A stretch of DNA of 64,000 nucleotides from Leptospira dzoumogneensis. GTDB taxonomy: Bacteria; Spirochaetota; Leptospiria; Leptospirales; Leptospiraceae. The notes beneath the pieces were generated by a model. That model worked only from the letters and a program-made list of their open reading frames with translations. It was not told where the DNA came from and did not search any database. The position numbers were made by a program, and so were the translations under genes. Shown here piece by piece: positions 1-9,514 of this stretch; position 1 is the stretch's first letter, and the number at the start of each line of letters is the position of its first letter. The DNA is taken from the NCBI RefSeq assembly GCF_004770895.1, contig NZ_RQHS01000022.1, positions 62,001-126,000 on the forward strand, in the 5' to 3' direction.

Positions 1-150
1 TGTAAACGTCTGATAGAAGAATCAGAAAGTTCGGTTCTAGACATTGCATTTGCAGTCGGCTTTAATTCCAAATCCACCTTCCATTCCCAGTTCGTAAAGT
101 TTATGGGAATTTCACCTGCGTTGTACAGGAAGGAAAAAGGAAGTAGCTAA
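1..150 (+). CDS. AraC-family transcriptional regulator, C-terminal end (partial)
   Basis: The window opens inside a gene. The last 49 residues are readable and end at a TAA at 148-150. They match the second helix-turn-helix of the AraC/XylS DNA-binding domain: the run around 'VLDIAFAVGFNSKSTF' followed by 'FVKFMGISPALYRK' is the classic signature (A..VGF.S.S.F...F....G.SP..YR). The protein would bind promoter DNA. Its sensing domain lies outside the window, so the ligand and the regulated genes are unknown. The end overlaps the convergent broken barrel gene by 4 nt. The family call is secure from these residues alone. Confidence 0.9.
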   Translation, partial: CKRLIEESESSVLDIAFAVGFNSKSTFHSQFVKFMGISPALYRKEKGSS

Positions 151-1209
151 AATACCGCAGAAATTCCTAAATAATATCCTCGTATCTTTTCTCTACCTGA
201 ATCAGGAGTTTGGGGATAGATAGTAAATCCATCCGTGTATTGGTAATAAGAAACATACACATCCGAATAATTCTTATAGGAAAAATTAGATCTATTATAG
301 TTATATCCGAAGTATAATTTATATTTTTCGAAGAAAATATAGGAAAAGGAAATGTCCAGTTCGGACCCTCTAAACACTCCCATGGTATTATGCTGAGGAT
401 ATATTTTATATAAAAATGCAAATTCCTCAAAACTGGAGCCGGTCCATTCTAAAGATGTATCGAAACCTTGTCGACTTGAACTCCTATGCCCTTCCGTATA
501 ATAAAGTTCCAAACTTAAATTCAAATAAAGAGTATCATATAAACGTAAATTACTTTTGATCGCTACCTGCGGCCCTAAAGTCTGGATTTTTTCCGCGGCA
601 ATTCCGTATAAATTTCCGGATCACAGATCAGTATCTATTTTTCTTAAACCTGCCCCGAAATATAATTTTTCCTTAAAAGGAGTCAAAGCATAAGACAGGT
701 AATTTAGTTTATAATCCTTTCTTTCCAAATCCATCAGATCTCGTCTTACAAATCCGTAGCTGCCGTCGTCGTTCGCGTAAATAGAATGATAGCGGGCCTT
801 GGTAAGTACGTTCTGAGAAAATAGGAATTCTACCCCGTATCTTTTCTCCTCGTCTACAAATTTGAAATACAAAGGATAAATGGTCCTGACATTTCCAGTC
901 AGATTAAAATCACGATTCACTTGTTCTTGTGCGATGTTCGCATTCGATTGGTAGAAGTAAGGATCGTATTGGGATTTCATGATCCTAAATCCCAGTTCGG
1001 AAACTTTCTTAGGAGAAGTAGAGGCTTTATTCGGCTCGGAAACCTGCTCGGTGTTTCCTGAACTTTGTGCAGAGGGATCCGAATTTGCAGGATCTACCGG
1101 AAGCCCCTGGGAATATAAAGAAGTAGTAAGGGACAATATTGTTAAGCGAAATAAAATGCAAAATCGGCACTTTCCAAAAATATGCCAAATTGGCAGTATT
1201 AGATTTCAT
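147..1209 (-). pseudogene. outer-membrane beta-barrel protein, disrupted by a frameshift and an in-frame TGA
   Basis: One reading frame runs from about 1170 down to the TAG at 147-149, interrupted only by a TGA at 621-623. The residues on either side, KIDTDL then SGNLYGIAAEK, continue the same aromatic, alternating beta-barrel pattern to a C-terminus ending in AVF, typical of outer-membrane proteins. The 5' end is also broken. A good ribosome site (AAGGAG, 8 nt before ATG 1207-1209) starts a signal-peptide-like segment (MKSNTANLAYFWKVPILHF) that lies in a different frame from the mature protein, so a one-base shift is needed somewhere around 1136-1170. After the signal peptide comes a Ser/Pro/Asn-rich linker (about 45 residues), then the barrel. 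An intact version would be about 350 residues. No specific family is recognised. Confidence 0.7.
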
Positions 1210-1252
1210 TTAAACTACTCCTTCGATCTCTCTTTTTTTAAAAATAATTGAC

Positions 1253-1287
1253 TATTGGTATATTATTTATAGTCCAATGGTATATTA
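1253..1287 (+). promoter_or_regulatory. candidate operator/promoter of the SDR-TetR pair
   Basis: Just upstream of the reductase gene, two copies of a TGGTATATTA-like sequence (1255-1265 and 1277-1287) lie 22 bp apart in an AT-rich stretch. A related AATGGTATATAA sequence occurs inverted at 3122-3133, beyond the end of the adjacent TetR gene. The placement suits a TetR-type repressor site, but the binding protein is inferred from adjacency only. Confidence 0.4.
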
Positions 1288-1305
1288 ATTAATGAGGTGA
1301 GGCTC

Positions 1306-2307
1306 ATGAAAAAAGTATTGGTAACCGGTGCGAGCGGGCACCTGGGGTTTTCTCTAGTAAAACTTCTTCAGGAAAGAGGTTATGATGTGACGGCTGCGGT
1401 TAGAGATGCGAACGACTCTAAAAAAACTTCTAATCTGAAAAAGCTGGGAGTAAAGTTAGTCTCCGCCGATCTGGGAGATAGAGAATCCCTTCGTAAAGCT
1501 TTGCAAGGACAGGACGGCTTATTCCAAGTGGCTGCGGCTTTCAATCTGACTGCCAAGGATCCCCAAAAAGAAGTTGTGGAACCTAATATCAACGGAACCA
1601 GAAACATCTTGGAAGAAGCATATAAGGCCGGGATCAAAAAAGTAGTATATACTTCCAGCATCGCCGCAGTAGGAACCATTGCAGAAGGAGAATCTCCTCT
1701 GAACGAATCCACATGGAATGATTCTGCAAAAGAACCTTATGCGATCTCGAAGACCCAATCCGAAAAATTAGCTTGGGAAATTTCTAAAAAGTTAGGTTTG
1801 AATCTAGTAACCGTTCTACCTGGAACTATTTTAGGCCCTCAGTTCACCCAACCTACTTCTTCCTTAAAGCTGATACAGGACATTCTAAAAGGACAACTTC
1901 CCTTCGCTCCTAAGATGACTTTTTCTTATGTGGATGTAAGAGATGTTGCAATGGCGCATATCTTGGCTTATGAAAATCCTGCAGCGCAGGGAAGATATAT
2001 TGCAACCGGCGAAACTTTGTCCGTTTCTCAAGTTTGCAAATTAGTAAAAGAGATCCATCCTAAAGCAAAAACGACCGGAAAGGAACTTCCTTCCTTTATC
2101 GTTCGCGTTATGCCTTATCTGGATGCTTTCAAACATGCTGTCACAGGTTTGGATAGACAGATCAATTCCGAGATAGTGCAGGATTATCTGCAAAGAAAAC
2201 AAGAGTACAATTCAGATCGATTGGAGAAGGAATTCCAATGGAAACCTATGCCTGTCAAAAAATCACTCCAAGAGACGGTTGACTGGATGTTGTCCGCTGC
2301 CGTATAG
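1306..2307 (+). CDS. NAD(P)-dependent epimerase/dehydratase (extended SDR, dihydroflavonol-4-reductase-like)
   Basis: A 333-residue extended short-chain dehydrogenase. The N-terminus carries the Rossmann nucleotide-binding motif GASGHLG (residues 7-13), and the catalytic pair is Tyr145/Lys149 in YAISK, with a Ser-Ser in 'VVYTSSIAAV' supplying the usual active-site serine. The overall pattern (FQVAA, NINGTRN, LPGTILGP) resembles the dihydroflavonol/anthocyanidin reductase branch, which reduces or epimerises small carbonyl substrates with NAD(P)H in the cytoplasm. The substrate cannot be told. The ATG at 1306 is chosen over an in-frame GTG at 1297 because the purine-rich GAGGTGAGG sits just before it. 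A TetR regulator follows 8 nt downstream, so the pair is probably co-transcribed and self-regulated. Confidence 0.88.
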   Translation: MKKVLVTGASGHLGFSLVKLLQERGYDVTAAVRDANDSKKTSNLKKLGVKLVSADLGDRESLRKALQGQDGLFQVAAAFNLTAKDPQKEVVEPNINGTRNILEEAYKAGIKKVVYTSSIAAVGTIAEGESPLNESTWNDSAKEPYAISKTQSEKLAWEISKKLGLNLVTVLPGTILGPQFTQPTSSLKLIQDILKGQLPFAPKMTFSYVDVRDVAMAHILAYENPAAQGRYIATGETLSVSQVCKLVKEIHPKAKTTGKELPSFIVRVMPYLDAFKHAVTGLDRQINSEIVQDYLQRKQEYNSDRLEKEFQWKPMPVKKSLQETVDWMLSAAV

Positions 2308-2315
2308 TTTCCTAA

Positions 2316-2954
2316 GTGGATAAAAAAAGAGCCAGAAGGCCGGAAGAAAAGGAAATCCGCAAGCAGTCCATCGTGGCTGCTTTGCGGGAACTTCTGGTAA
2401 AACAAAAACATCCTCTTCCCAGCACCCAGGAGATCGCAGAAGTAGCAGGTGTCACTAAGGGTGTGATCTATTTCTATTTCAAAACTAGGGAAGAAATTTT
2501 CCTTACACTTCATTTGCAGGAAACTGAATCCTTTTTTAAGGAAGTGCAGGAACTTTTACAGGGCTCCGATTATTCTTTAGCCAAATTGAAAGAAAAGATC
2601 ATCCGTCAGTTTTCCCAAAATGAAATTTTTATGTTCGTAGGTCTTATTATTCCCGGGATTTTAGAAAGTAATGTGGATCGGGATTTTCTGTACGAGTTCA
2701 AAAAAAATACATCGGACGGAATGGATGAACTTGCAAGAGTTTGGCTTTCTAAAGAGACGGGTCTTACTATCTCGAATGCCAGAAAGTTTATATTACGTTT
2801 TTATTTTTTAGGTCTGATGCTCTGGCAGCACCATAATCCTCCTAAAGAAGTGAAAGAAGCTTTTTTGAACAAAAATCTTTGGCTTTTAGAAGGAGAGCTG
2901 GACCAAGTGCTTTCCGAATCCTTTGATTGGCTTTGGAAAGGAATGAATTCCTAA
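2316..2954 (+). CDS. TetR/AcrR-family transcriptional regulator
   Basis: 212 residues from a GTG start. A basic N-terminus (KKRARRPEEKEIRK) leads into the TetR helix-turn-helix, seen as 'STQEIAEVAGVTKGVIYFYFKTREEIFLTL' (about residues 36-66). The remaining all-helical part is the ligand-binding and dimerisation domain, which differs between family members, so the inducer is unknown. The gene follows the SDR reductase by 8 nt and most likely represses that operon; the paired sites near 1253-1287 are the obvious operator candidates. Naming the regulated gene is inference, while the family assignment is clear. Confidence 0.92.
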   Translation: MDKKRARRPEEKEIRKQSIVAALRELLVKQKHPLPSTQEIAEVAGVTKGVIYFYFKTREEIFLTLHLQETESFFKEVQELLQGSDYSLAKLKEKIIRQFSQNEIFMFVGLIIPGILESNVDRDFLYEFKKNTSDGMDELARVWLSKETGLTISNARKFILRFYFLGLMLWQHHNPPKEVKEAFLNKNLWLLEGELDQVLSESFDWLWKGMNS

Positions 2955-2961
2955 AAGAAAA

Positions 2962-3006
2962 GACCGGCAGCGCGCTGACCAAGGAATTTACATCGCGCAG
3001 CCGGTC
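2962..3006 (+). terminator. strong hairpin after the TetR gene
   Basis: Two 13-nt arms, GACCGGCAGCGCG (2962-2974) and CGCGCAGCCGGTC (2994-3006), pair with a single central A/A mismatch around a 19-nt loop, starting 8 nt after the TetR stop codon. There is no clean T-run afterwards, so it may be a weak intrinsic terminator or an mRNA-stabilising hairpin. Confidence 0.5.
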
Positions 3007-3121
3007 CGAGTTAATTCGCTTTCTATTTCGTGCAAAACTAACATCGGGCATTATTAATGCAGACACAAAATTCCTTAGCATAAAGAAATTTTTTTATCCC
3101 AAATAGTATATAAAAAATACC

Positions 3122-3133
3122 TTATATACCATT
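3122..3133 (-). promoter_or_regulatory. inverted copy of the SDR/TetR promoter motif
   Basis: On the minus strand this reads AATGGTATATAA, matching the AATGGTATATTA at 1276-1287. A nearby partial copy (TAGTATATAA, 3104-3113) makes an imperfect inverted arrangement. It could be a second TetR site or part of an AT-rich promoter region. No gene starts immediately next to it in the minus direction, because the lipase gene ends at 3181. Confidence 0.3.
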
Positions 3134-3180
3134 CTGGATACCGAATTACAAAAATTATAATTTAACCGAGGAAGTAGAAT

Positions 3181-5043
3181 TCATCTTTTTGAGATCCCCG
3201 AATGTTCCCAGAGAATTCTTTTGATCTCCAGAATGGTGGGCATATGATCTTGGACGGAATGATCCGAATCTATCAGTAGTTCCGACTCCGCTCCGTCTAT
3301 ATGAGAACTATCATAAGAAACTACAGAATCATTGATCCATTCCAAATCCCTAAACTTAGAGTTCCCTATGATAGAATGGAAAGGGACTTCAGGCTTTAAC
3401 TCTCCTGTGACCTTCATGAATAGGCTATTCGGAGAAAGTCCGTCTACTCCGTAAGTTTCCGGAAGAATGGATTCTTCTTCCGAATCGGCGGTTAAAAATT
3501 TGTAGGCTTTTCCTATATTATGAAGAGCACCTTTTGGAAGTACAAATAAGATCCTTGCGATAGAAGCCAAAAATCCTTCTGCGAGATTGGAACCTCTATG
3601 TGGTGTGGCGATGAACACCGCTCTTTTCACAAAAGGTAAGGGTTTGAATTCGAATACTCGTTTTACTTCTTCCTTTGACTCAGAGTTAAGAGAATCGAAT
3701 TTTTCGGGAGAAACATTTGCAACTTTCATCCAATCTTCTTTTTTACTTCTGGTCACCATTAGTTTAGAAAGAAGTCCACCCATGCTATGTCCTACGAGCA
3801 TCATCTTATCAAAAGAAGAGTCTTCTCCTTTCGGATCGTAAGTTTTACGCAGATCTCGGAGGGTATCCCTAAAATCCGCGGCGGAAATTGTGATCGGATT
3901 TCCGGTAGGATACCAATAGACCCAGAACTGGTAGTTATCCTTGATCTTAGGATCTGCCAAGAGTTCGTTTATCATCGGGAACCAAATAAAAGGAGAAGAA
4001 GCAAGACCATGCACAAACACTACCGGGATCTTTCCTTTTCTGTAAGGATATACCAGGTACAGCCCTTTTCTTTCCAAAGCTACTTCCCCGTCGAACTTCG
4101 CAAAAAATCCGTCTCTTTTTTCTGCGCCTGATAACATATATGCAAGCGGAGTAGTAGTATCACTTTCCATAGGCAGATCCAATCCGGAAAACTGGACTCT
4201 GTCCCTATGCACAGGATCGTATAGATGGATAACCGCTTTTAAAGTTAAATTACGATTTTCTAAATAAGATTCTTCCAGCGTTAAAAGTGCGGTTCCCGGA
4301 TATGCCTGACCTACCCCTGCTACGAATTCGTATTTTCTTCTTTCGATCGGTTCTTTTTCAGGATGTTTTCGGATGAGAATTAGAGGGGTTCCTATCCCGA
4401 ATTTACTGATCTGGTTGGAGAATCCCGCATTTTTATAATCGTAGGCAACTTCGACTTCCAAAAAGTTTTTCGGGGTCCAGGCAGTCTCCACTTCCGCCCT
4501 GGCCATGGAGAGCGCTCCTCTTATAAGTGGAAGATTTAGATCCGTTAGATTCGCTAGTTTCCTATTTCTTTTGGCGAATCTGACTAATTGTGCGAGTGAT
4601 CTATTATATGTTTCTAATGCAAATCTAAACTCCATGGAGAATGGATCCGCGGCAGGGATCGCTTTTTTATCGAATAGATATGTATAAGAATATACTAAGG
4701 AAGAAGCGAACATCCTTGCGAACATTGGATCTTCCAGGTCCAGTTCGGATCCCACATGATAGCATAACTCCGCCAAATAATAGGCAAGCTCTCTTGTTTT
4801 TAAAGCCATCAATCTATTATCTAGATCATAGATAACTACTCTGGGAGATTCTTGGTATCTTTTGTATAGATCGTTACTTTTTAAAAATCTGGTGGTGATC
4901 AGACTTAAATTTTCGGAAGAGATCGCATTCTCACGAACTGTTCTGATCTGTTCGTATTTGGAATAGGATATTGTGGAATAAGTAGCAGTCCCGCATTCCA
5001 GAAGACTAAGACTGAGTAGAATCAGTAATTTGCGGGAAGCCAC
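3181..5043 (-). CDS. alpha/beta-hydrolase (lipase-like) lipoprotein
   Basis: 620 residues. The N-terminus is a short hydrophobic signal ending in LSLLEC, so Cys17 is the likely lipidated residue and the protein is probably anchored in the envelope. The first 330 residues have no fold I recognise. The hydrolase domain starts at about 338: 'VVFVHGLASSPFIW' supplies the oxyanion region and GHSMG (418-422) is the nucleophile elbow with Ser420. A late SDHSVQDH segment near residue 598 probably gives the catalytic His. The pattern resembles triacylglycerol lipase/esterase or PGAP1-type hydrolases acting on esters. The C-terminus is complete. The substrate is unknown, and the long N-terminal region may be a specificity or anchoring domain. 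Confidence 0.85.
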   Translation of the reverse strand: MASRKLLILLSLSLLECGTATYSTISYSKYEQIRTVRENAISSENLSLITTRFLKSNDLYKRYQESPRVVIYDLDNRLMALKTRELAYYLAELCYHVGSELDLEDPMFARMFASSLVYSYTYLFDKKAIPAADPFSMEFRFALETYNRSLAQLVRFAKRNRKLANLTDLNLPLIRGALSMARAEVETAWTPKNFLEVEVAYDYKNAGFSNQISKFGIGTPLILIRKHPEKEPIERRKYEFVAGVGQAYPGTALLTLEESYLENRNLTLKAVIHLYDPVHRDRVQFSGLDLPMESDTTTPLAYMLSGAEKRDGFFAKFDGEVALERKGLYLVYPYRKGKIPVVFVHGLASSPFIWFPMINELLADPKIKDNYQFWVYWYPTGNPITISAADFRDTLRDLRKTYDPKGEDSSFDKMMLVGHSMGGLLSKLMVTRSKKEDWMKVANVSPEKFDSLNSESKEEVKRVFEFKPLPFVKRAVFIATPHRGSNLAEGFLASIARILFVLPKGALHNIGKAYKFLTADSEEESILPETYGVDGLSPNSLFMKVTGELKPEVPFHSIIGNSKFRDLEWINDSVVSYDSSHIDGAESELLIDSDHSVQDHMPTILEIKRILWEHSGISKR

Positions 5044-5050
5044 GTTTTTC

Positions 5051-5130
5051 TCACGCAGAGGCGCGGAGACGCCGAGTATAAAGGTTTAGAGTCACCCAAA
5101 ACTTCTCTGCGACTTTGCGGCTCTGCGTGC
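5051..5130. repeat. CACGCAGAG-family inverted repeat, copy 1
   Basis: The left arm at 5051-5075 (TCACGCAGAGGCGCGGAGAC and following) is answered by a roughly inverted arm at 5104-5130 (CTCTGCGACTTTGCGGCTCT and following). The spacer is about 28 nt. Seven other loci in the window carry the same arm sequence. The element sits between the lipase gene and the small SH3-like gene. Confidence 0.85.
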
Positions 5131-5148
5131 CCAAAAATTCTGCGCCTC

Positions 5149-5340
5149 TTATTCGATCGGAGCGAGGTCCGAGAGAGTAAGATCTTCGATTGTGTGGGGA
5201 TAACCTTCTCGGTCATTATAGAGAACGGAGACCTTGTCCCCGTTAATTTCTTGGATCTCCACTTGAGCGCCGGTGAGTACGATCACTCCTTTTAAAAGAA
5301 AACTTCTTTTGGTCAGTTTGGCTTTATCACCCGGCTTCAT
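5149..5340 (-). CDS. small conserved-looking protein, 63 residues, SH3-like beta pattern
   Basis: A 63-residue protein with alternating beta-strand residues (GDKAKLTKRSFLLKGVIVL, then VEIQEINGDKVSVLY), suggestive of a small SH3-like or KOW-like barrel, although no family is recognised. It starts at ATG 5338-5340, inside the last codons of the NifU-pentapeptide gene (14-nt overlap), with GGAG just upstream within that gene, so its translation is probably coupled. No signal peptide or membrane segment is seen, so it is probably cytoplasmic. Its position suggests a role with the upstream NifU-like protein, but that is inference. Confidence 0.7.
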   Translation of the reverse strand: MKPGDKAKLTKRSFLLKGVIVLTGAQVEIQEINGDKVSVLYNDREGYPHTIEDLTLSDLAPIE

Positions 5341-6121
5341 GTTTCTCCATATAGATATCTTTTCCTTCCTTCTTCATGGAAGAGAAAATATGTATTTGTC
5401 TTTGGTCTACTCTTGTGCCTATATCATAGACTGCGTCAGTGAAGTCCGCGCCTTCTATCTTAGCTCCTGCGAGTTTTGCCCAACGTAAGTCTGCACCTTT
5501 TAAATTGGCCCCGGTTAGGTCCGCTCCGTTTAGGAAGGCTCCCCGCAAACGGGCTCCTTCGAAATTGGCTCCCACAAAATTACAGTTGGTTAAGAATGCG
5601 TTGTTTAGATTCGCTCCGGAGAAATCCACTCCGTGTAGATCTTCCTTTTCTAATATGATAGAAGATAGATCCTCTCCTTTTAGGTTTCCATTTTGAGAGA
5701 GTATTTCTTTCGCTTTGGCTGCAGTGATCCTTCTTTCTTTTGGGACACCGGCACCTGTTTCGTAATCATGGATTGCTTGTTGGAGAGCCGCTACTGCCGA
5801 CTCGGGATAATTTTTACGACGCTCAGGAAACTCGAATTGTTTTTCGACGTCGTCAGTGGTTACGTTTTTGAGTTCGTCTATGGTTTTACCTTTTGCGATC
5901 TCTGTGGCCATTGCAAGTGCAACGATCCCGAACCCACAACCGGTGGTAGTATAACTTGCATCCGTTACTTTTCTATTCTCATCGATTTTGAGATAGATAC
6001 GATACCCGTCTCCACAACCTACATTCCTATAGTTGGAAACAACGGTTGCATCTTCCATTTCTCTATAGTTTAGTCTTTGGTCATTGATCTCTTTGTATCT
6101 GTTAAAATCCATTACTGACAT
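5327..6121 (-). CDS. NifU/IscU N-terminal-like domain fused to pentapeptide repeats
   Basis: 264 residues in two clear parts. Residues 20-125 resemble the iron-sulfur scaffold NifU_N/IscU: Cys36 in VGCGDGY and Cys62 in TTTGCGFG are in the expected places, and 'AMATEIAKGKTIDELKNV' is the usual helix. The third scaffold cysteine, normally just after the RRK motif, is absent: the segment reads PERRKNYPESAVAALQQAI. Residues about 148-232 are tandem pentapeptide repeats of the A(D/N)LxG type (GANLKGADLRWAKLAGA), which fold as a right-handed beta-helix. The fusion is unusual. It might be a cluster carrier or a regulatory relative rather than a full scaffold. It overlaps the small downstream gene by 14 nt. 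The protein is cytoplasmic by sequence. Confidence 0.82.
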   Translation of the reverse strand: MSVMDFNRYKEINDQRLNYREMEDATVVSNYRNVGCGDGYRIYLKIDENRKVTDASYTTTGCGFGIVALAMATEIAKGKTIDELKNVTTDDVEKQFEFPERRKNYPESAVAALQQAIHDYETGAGVPKERRITAAKAKEILSQNGNLKGEDLSSIILEKEDLHGVDFSGANLNNAFLTNCNFVGANFEGARLRGAFLNGADLTGANLKGADLRWAKLAGAKIEGADFTDAVYDIGTRVDQRQIHIFSSMKKEGKDIYMEKHEAG

Positions 6122-6200
6122 GATGATTGCCTTTCTTAGATTAGACTTTGTTGATGGACGAGGAAAGCACTTTTAGTAGGGAAGATCCGCTTTTTTGAAT

Positions 6201-6299
6201 GCGTCAGGGATTCGGAGTGGTGCGAAGCAGTCGTGTAGCGACCGGAGCGAAGCGCAGCCCGGAGAAGCCCGACCTTCGCACCAAGTGCGAAGGGGACGC
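6201..6299. repeat. structured intergenic element A (closing stem GCGTC/GACGC)
   Basis: A 99-nt element between rpmE and the NifU-like gene. It is closed by GCGTC (6201-6205) pairing with GACGC (6295-6299), and contains the perfect hairpin CTTCGCAC-CAA-GTGCGAAG (6273-6291). It shares an AGGGAT-CGG start and the block AGCCCGGAG-AAGCCCG with element B at 27443-27568, but the two closing stems differ and still pair. Confidence 0.7.
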
Positions 6300-6319
6300 C
6301 ACCGAGCCTAAAATCTCGA

Positions 6320-6520
6320 TTAGGAAATTTTGTATTTTTTCTTGAACTTGTCTACTCGACCAGTTGTATCCAGGATTTTGGATTTTCCGGTGAAGTATGG
6401 GTGGCAGTTGGAGCAAATTTCCACGTGGATGTCTCCGACCGTAGTGCGAGTCTCGTAAACCGCCCCACAAGCGCAGCGAATTTTGGCGTCAGCGTATTTA
6501 GGATGGATGTCTGTTTTCAT
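6320..6520 (-). CDS. rpmE: 50S ribosomal protein L31
   Basis: 66 residues, the normal size for L31, beginning MKTDIHPKY as in most bacterial L31 proteins. The zinc-binding type is shown by CACG (Cys16/Cys18) and [11 protein letters not shown] with two more cysteines, so it is the zinc-containing (C+) form. It is a structural protein of the large ribosomal subunit. It lies 24 nt downstream of rho, and rho-rpmE adjacency is common in bacteria, so the two are probably co-transcribed. No second, zinc-independent L31 copy is present in this window. Confidence 0.97.
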   Translation of the reverse strand: MKTDIHPKYADAKIRCACGAVYETRTTVGDIHVEICSNCHPYFTGKSKILDTTGRVDKFKKKYKIS

Positions 6521-6544
6521 GTTGTCCCCTTTTCCAAAATCTTA

Positions 6545-7969
<1,425 letters not shown>

Positions 7970-8257
7970 GGAATACCGTTATTAGGATTTGGAAGGAAGG
8001 CCTTCCTGTATTCATTTTTTATTCGATTAAGAGCGGGTTTTGAAGGATCCGGATAGTCGGTTCTTTTTCTATAGTCCGTTACAGAAACCTATGTTTTCGA
8101 TAAGTTTTAGTTTCGGGCTTCAAGAGTCGGACCTCTGGGACAGACTCTTAAGCGACCGGGGAATCCCTTATTTTTCAAACGAGCGAGTTGCTCGGAAGAG
8201 AGGAAGGGTCGGCTCTTAATGTGGACTATTTCCAGATTACAAACTCTGTCAAGGCTT
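7970..8257. other. intergenic region upstream of rho
   Basis: 288 bp between the PAS-Fis gene (which ends at 8258) and rho, both on the minus strand. It contains a perfect 14-bp palindrome AGGAAGGCCTTCCT (7994-8007) close to the rho start, and an inverted pair AAGAGTC/GACTCTT around 8119-8149. I see no tRNA or open frame. It is best read as the rho promoter and leader. Confidence 0.5.
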
Positions 8258-9379
8258 TTATTTTTGCTTTGTCCTTTTTTTAGACGTGGATTTTTTCTTA
8301 GAAATTACCTGCTTTTTTTTAGAAGCCGGTTTGGGTTTAGTTTCCGCGACCACAGGTTTGTTTGTCTGCGGAACTGTCTTCTTAGTAGGGCCCTGTTTGC
8401 CAGTTTTCTTTCTGGGGATAGGCTGGTCCTTATTCAATTTAAACTTACCGGTTAGATCCAAAAACTTAATTCTATTTTGTAGAGTGGTTCTTGGCACTCC
8501 CAGATCTAAGGCAGCATGGGAAACATTCTCTTGGTTTCTTTTGAGCGTGTGATAAATATAACTTCCTTCCACTTCTTTTAACATCGTTTCGAGTGGAAGT
8601 TTTTGGTTGAATGCTTCCGTAACGGAAGGGAACTCCATTCCTTCTCCGTCTTGGCTGTTCAGTTTTGCGGAAGCCGGGGAGAAGTGATACAGATAACCTA
8701 GAGGTTTTCCTTTTTGTTTTAAGATGGAAACTCTTACGATACAATCCAGGTCTGGAAGAAATGTCTGAACGGATAGTCTTCCTTCCTCTAACCTAAGCTC
8801 ATGGTTTTTTAGATAATTTCCAAGCAAGTCCTTGGACATTTCTTTTAATAGTTTTTCCGCCTGGAGAATGCTATCCCTAAACCATTTTTTGACCAATATG
8901 TCTTTTTCGAATGTCTCGTTATAGAATACGGTATGTCCATCCAGGTCTGTGGCGAGTAATCCATCCGGAAAATTTTGGAGAAGTACTTCCATAAACCATT
9001 GGCTTTGTTTTGCCTTTTCTTCTTCCGATTTCTGAGGAGAAGTTTTAGGTTTTTCTGTCTCCTTAGCCATCCAAGAAGATCTGCTAAGCTCTGCAAGAAA
9101 CCTAGGTTTATCCCAATCTTCCAATTTTTCTCCCATAGGACCTAATACAGGTATGGTTCTTTGTTTTTGGAAAAATGCTAGAACGGTTTCCGGAATTTCT
9201 CGGATCAAAAACTCCTCCGGGATCCTTTCAAATTCCCTTTCGGAAGCGCTTAGATCTGCGAGTTCCATTAGAACTCTTTCTTTGGGGAGTAATCCTAGTA
9301 AACCTTTTCCTTCTTCCCAAACAGGCAAATGACTGGCAGGACTATAGAGAAAAAATTTATATAAAACTTCGATTCTCAT
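8258..9379 (-). CDS. PAS-domain protein with C-terminal Fis-type helix-turn-helix
   Basis: 373 residues. After an N-terminal region of about 110 residues that I do not recognise, a PAS-like sensor segment follows ('LLQNFPDGLLATDLDGHTVFYNETFEKD', about 133-160). A Fis-type DNA-binding helix-turn-helix lies at about 270-308 (EGSYIYHTLKRNQENVSHAA, then LGVPRTTLQNRIKFL). The last 60 residues are a Lys/Thr/Pro-rich tail (KKKQVISKKKSTSKKR). Sigma-54 activators normally have an AAA+ ATPase between sensor and HTH, and here there is none, so it is either a PAS-controlled DNA-binding protein or a repressor-like relative. It starts at ATG 9377-9379. The regulated genes are unknown. Confidence 0.75.
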   Translation of the reverse strand: MRIEVLYKFFLYSPASHLPVWEEGKGLLGLLPKERVLMELADLSASEREFERIPEEFLIREIPETVLAFFQKQRTIPVLGPMGEKLEDWDKPRFLAELSRSSWMAKETEKPKTSPQKSEEEKAKQSQWFMEVLLQNFPDGLLATDLDGHTVFYNETFEKDILVKKWFRDSILQAEKLLKEMSKDLLGNYLKNHELRLEEGRLSVQTFLPDLDCIVRVSILKQKGKPLGYLYHFSPASAKLNSQDGEGMEFPSVTEAFNQKLPLETMLKEVEGSYIYHTLKRNQENVSHAALDLGVPRTTLQNRIKFLDLTGKFKLNKDQPIPRKKTGKQGPTKKTVPQTNKPVVAETKPKPASKKKQVISKKKSTSKKRTKQK

Positions 9380-9514
9380 TGGAAGAAGGAGGATAATTTC
9401 CTCCAGAATGACTTCTTTTGAAGCCTAAGCGAGAAAATGCCTCTACTTTTTTTGCTGTTGAGAATAGTTTTTTAGCGTAGAGCCGCAGTGACTTAAGAGA
9501 CACAGAGTTAAAGA

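Noticed and set aside
621..623. TGA as a selenocysteine codon in the barrel gene
   Set aside because: There is also a frameshift at the 5' end, a barrel strand is an unlikely site for selenocysteine, and no SECIS-like hairpin was seen next to it. Decay is simpler.
1027..1209. 60-residue minus-strand open frame
   Set aside because: It is the first part of the disrupted barrel gene read past its frameshift, not a separate gene.
2981..3076. AAGGAATTT / AAATTCCTT inverted pair
   Set aside because: 9-bp arms 78 bp apart in AT-rich sequence are close to chance expectation.
5022..5216. 64-residue minus-strand open frame
   Set aside because: It is a translation of the CACGCAGAG repeat arms (the AEPQSRREVL and SASPRLCV signatures), not a gene.
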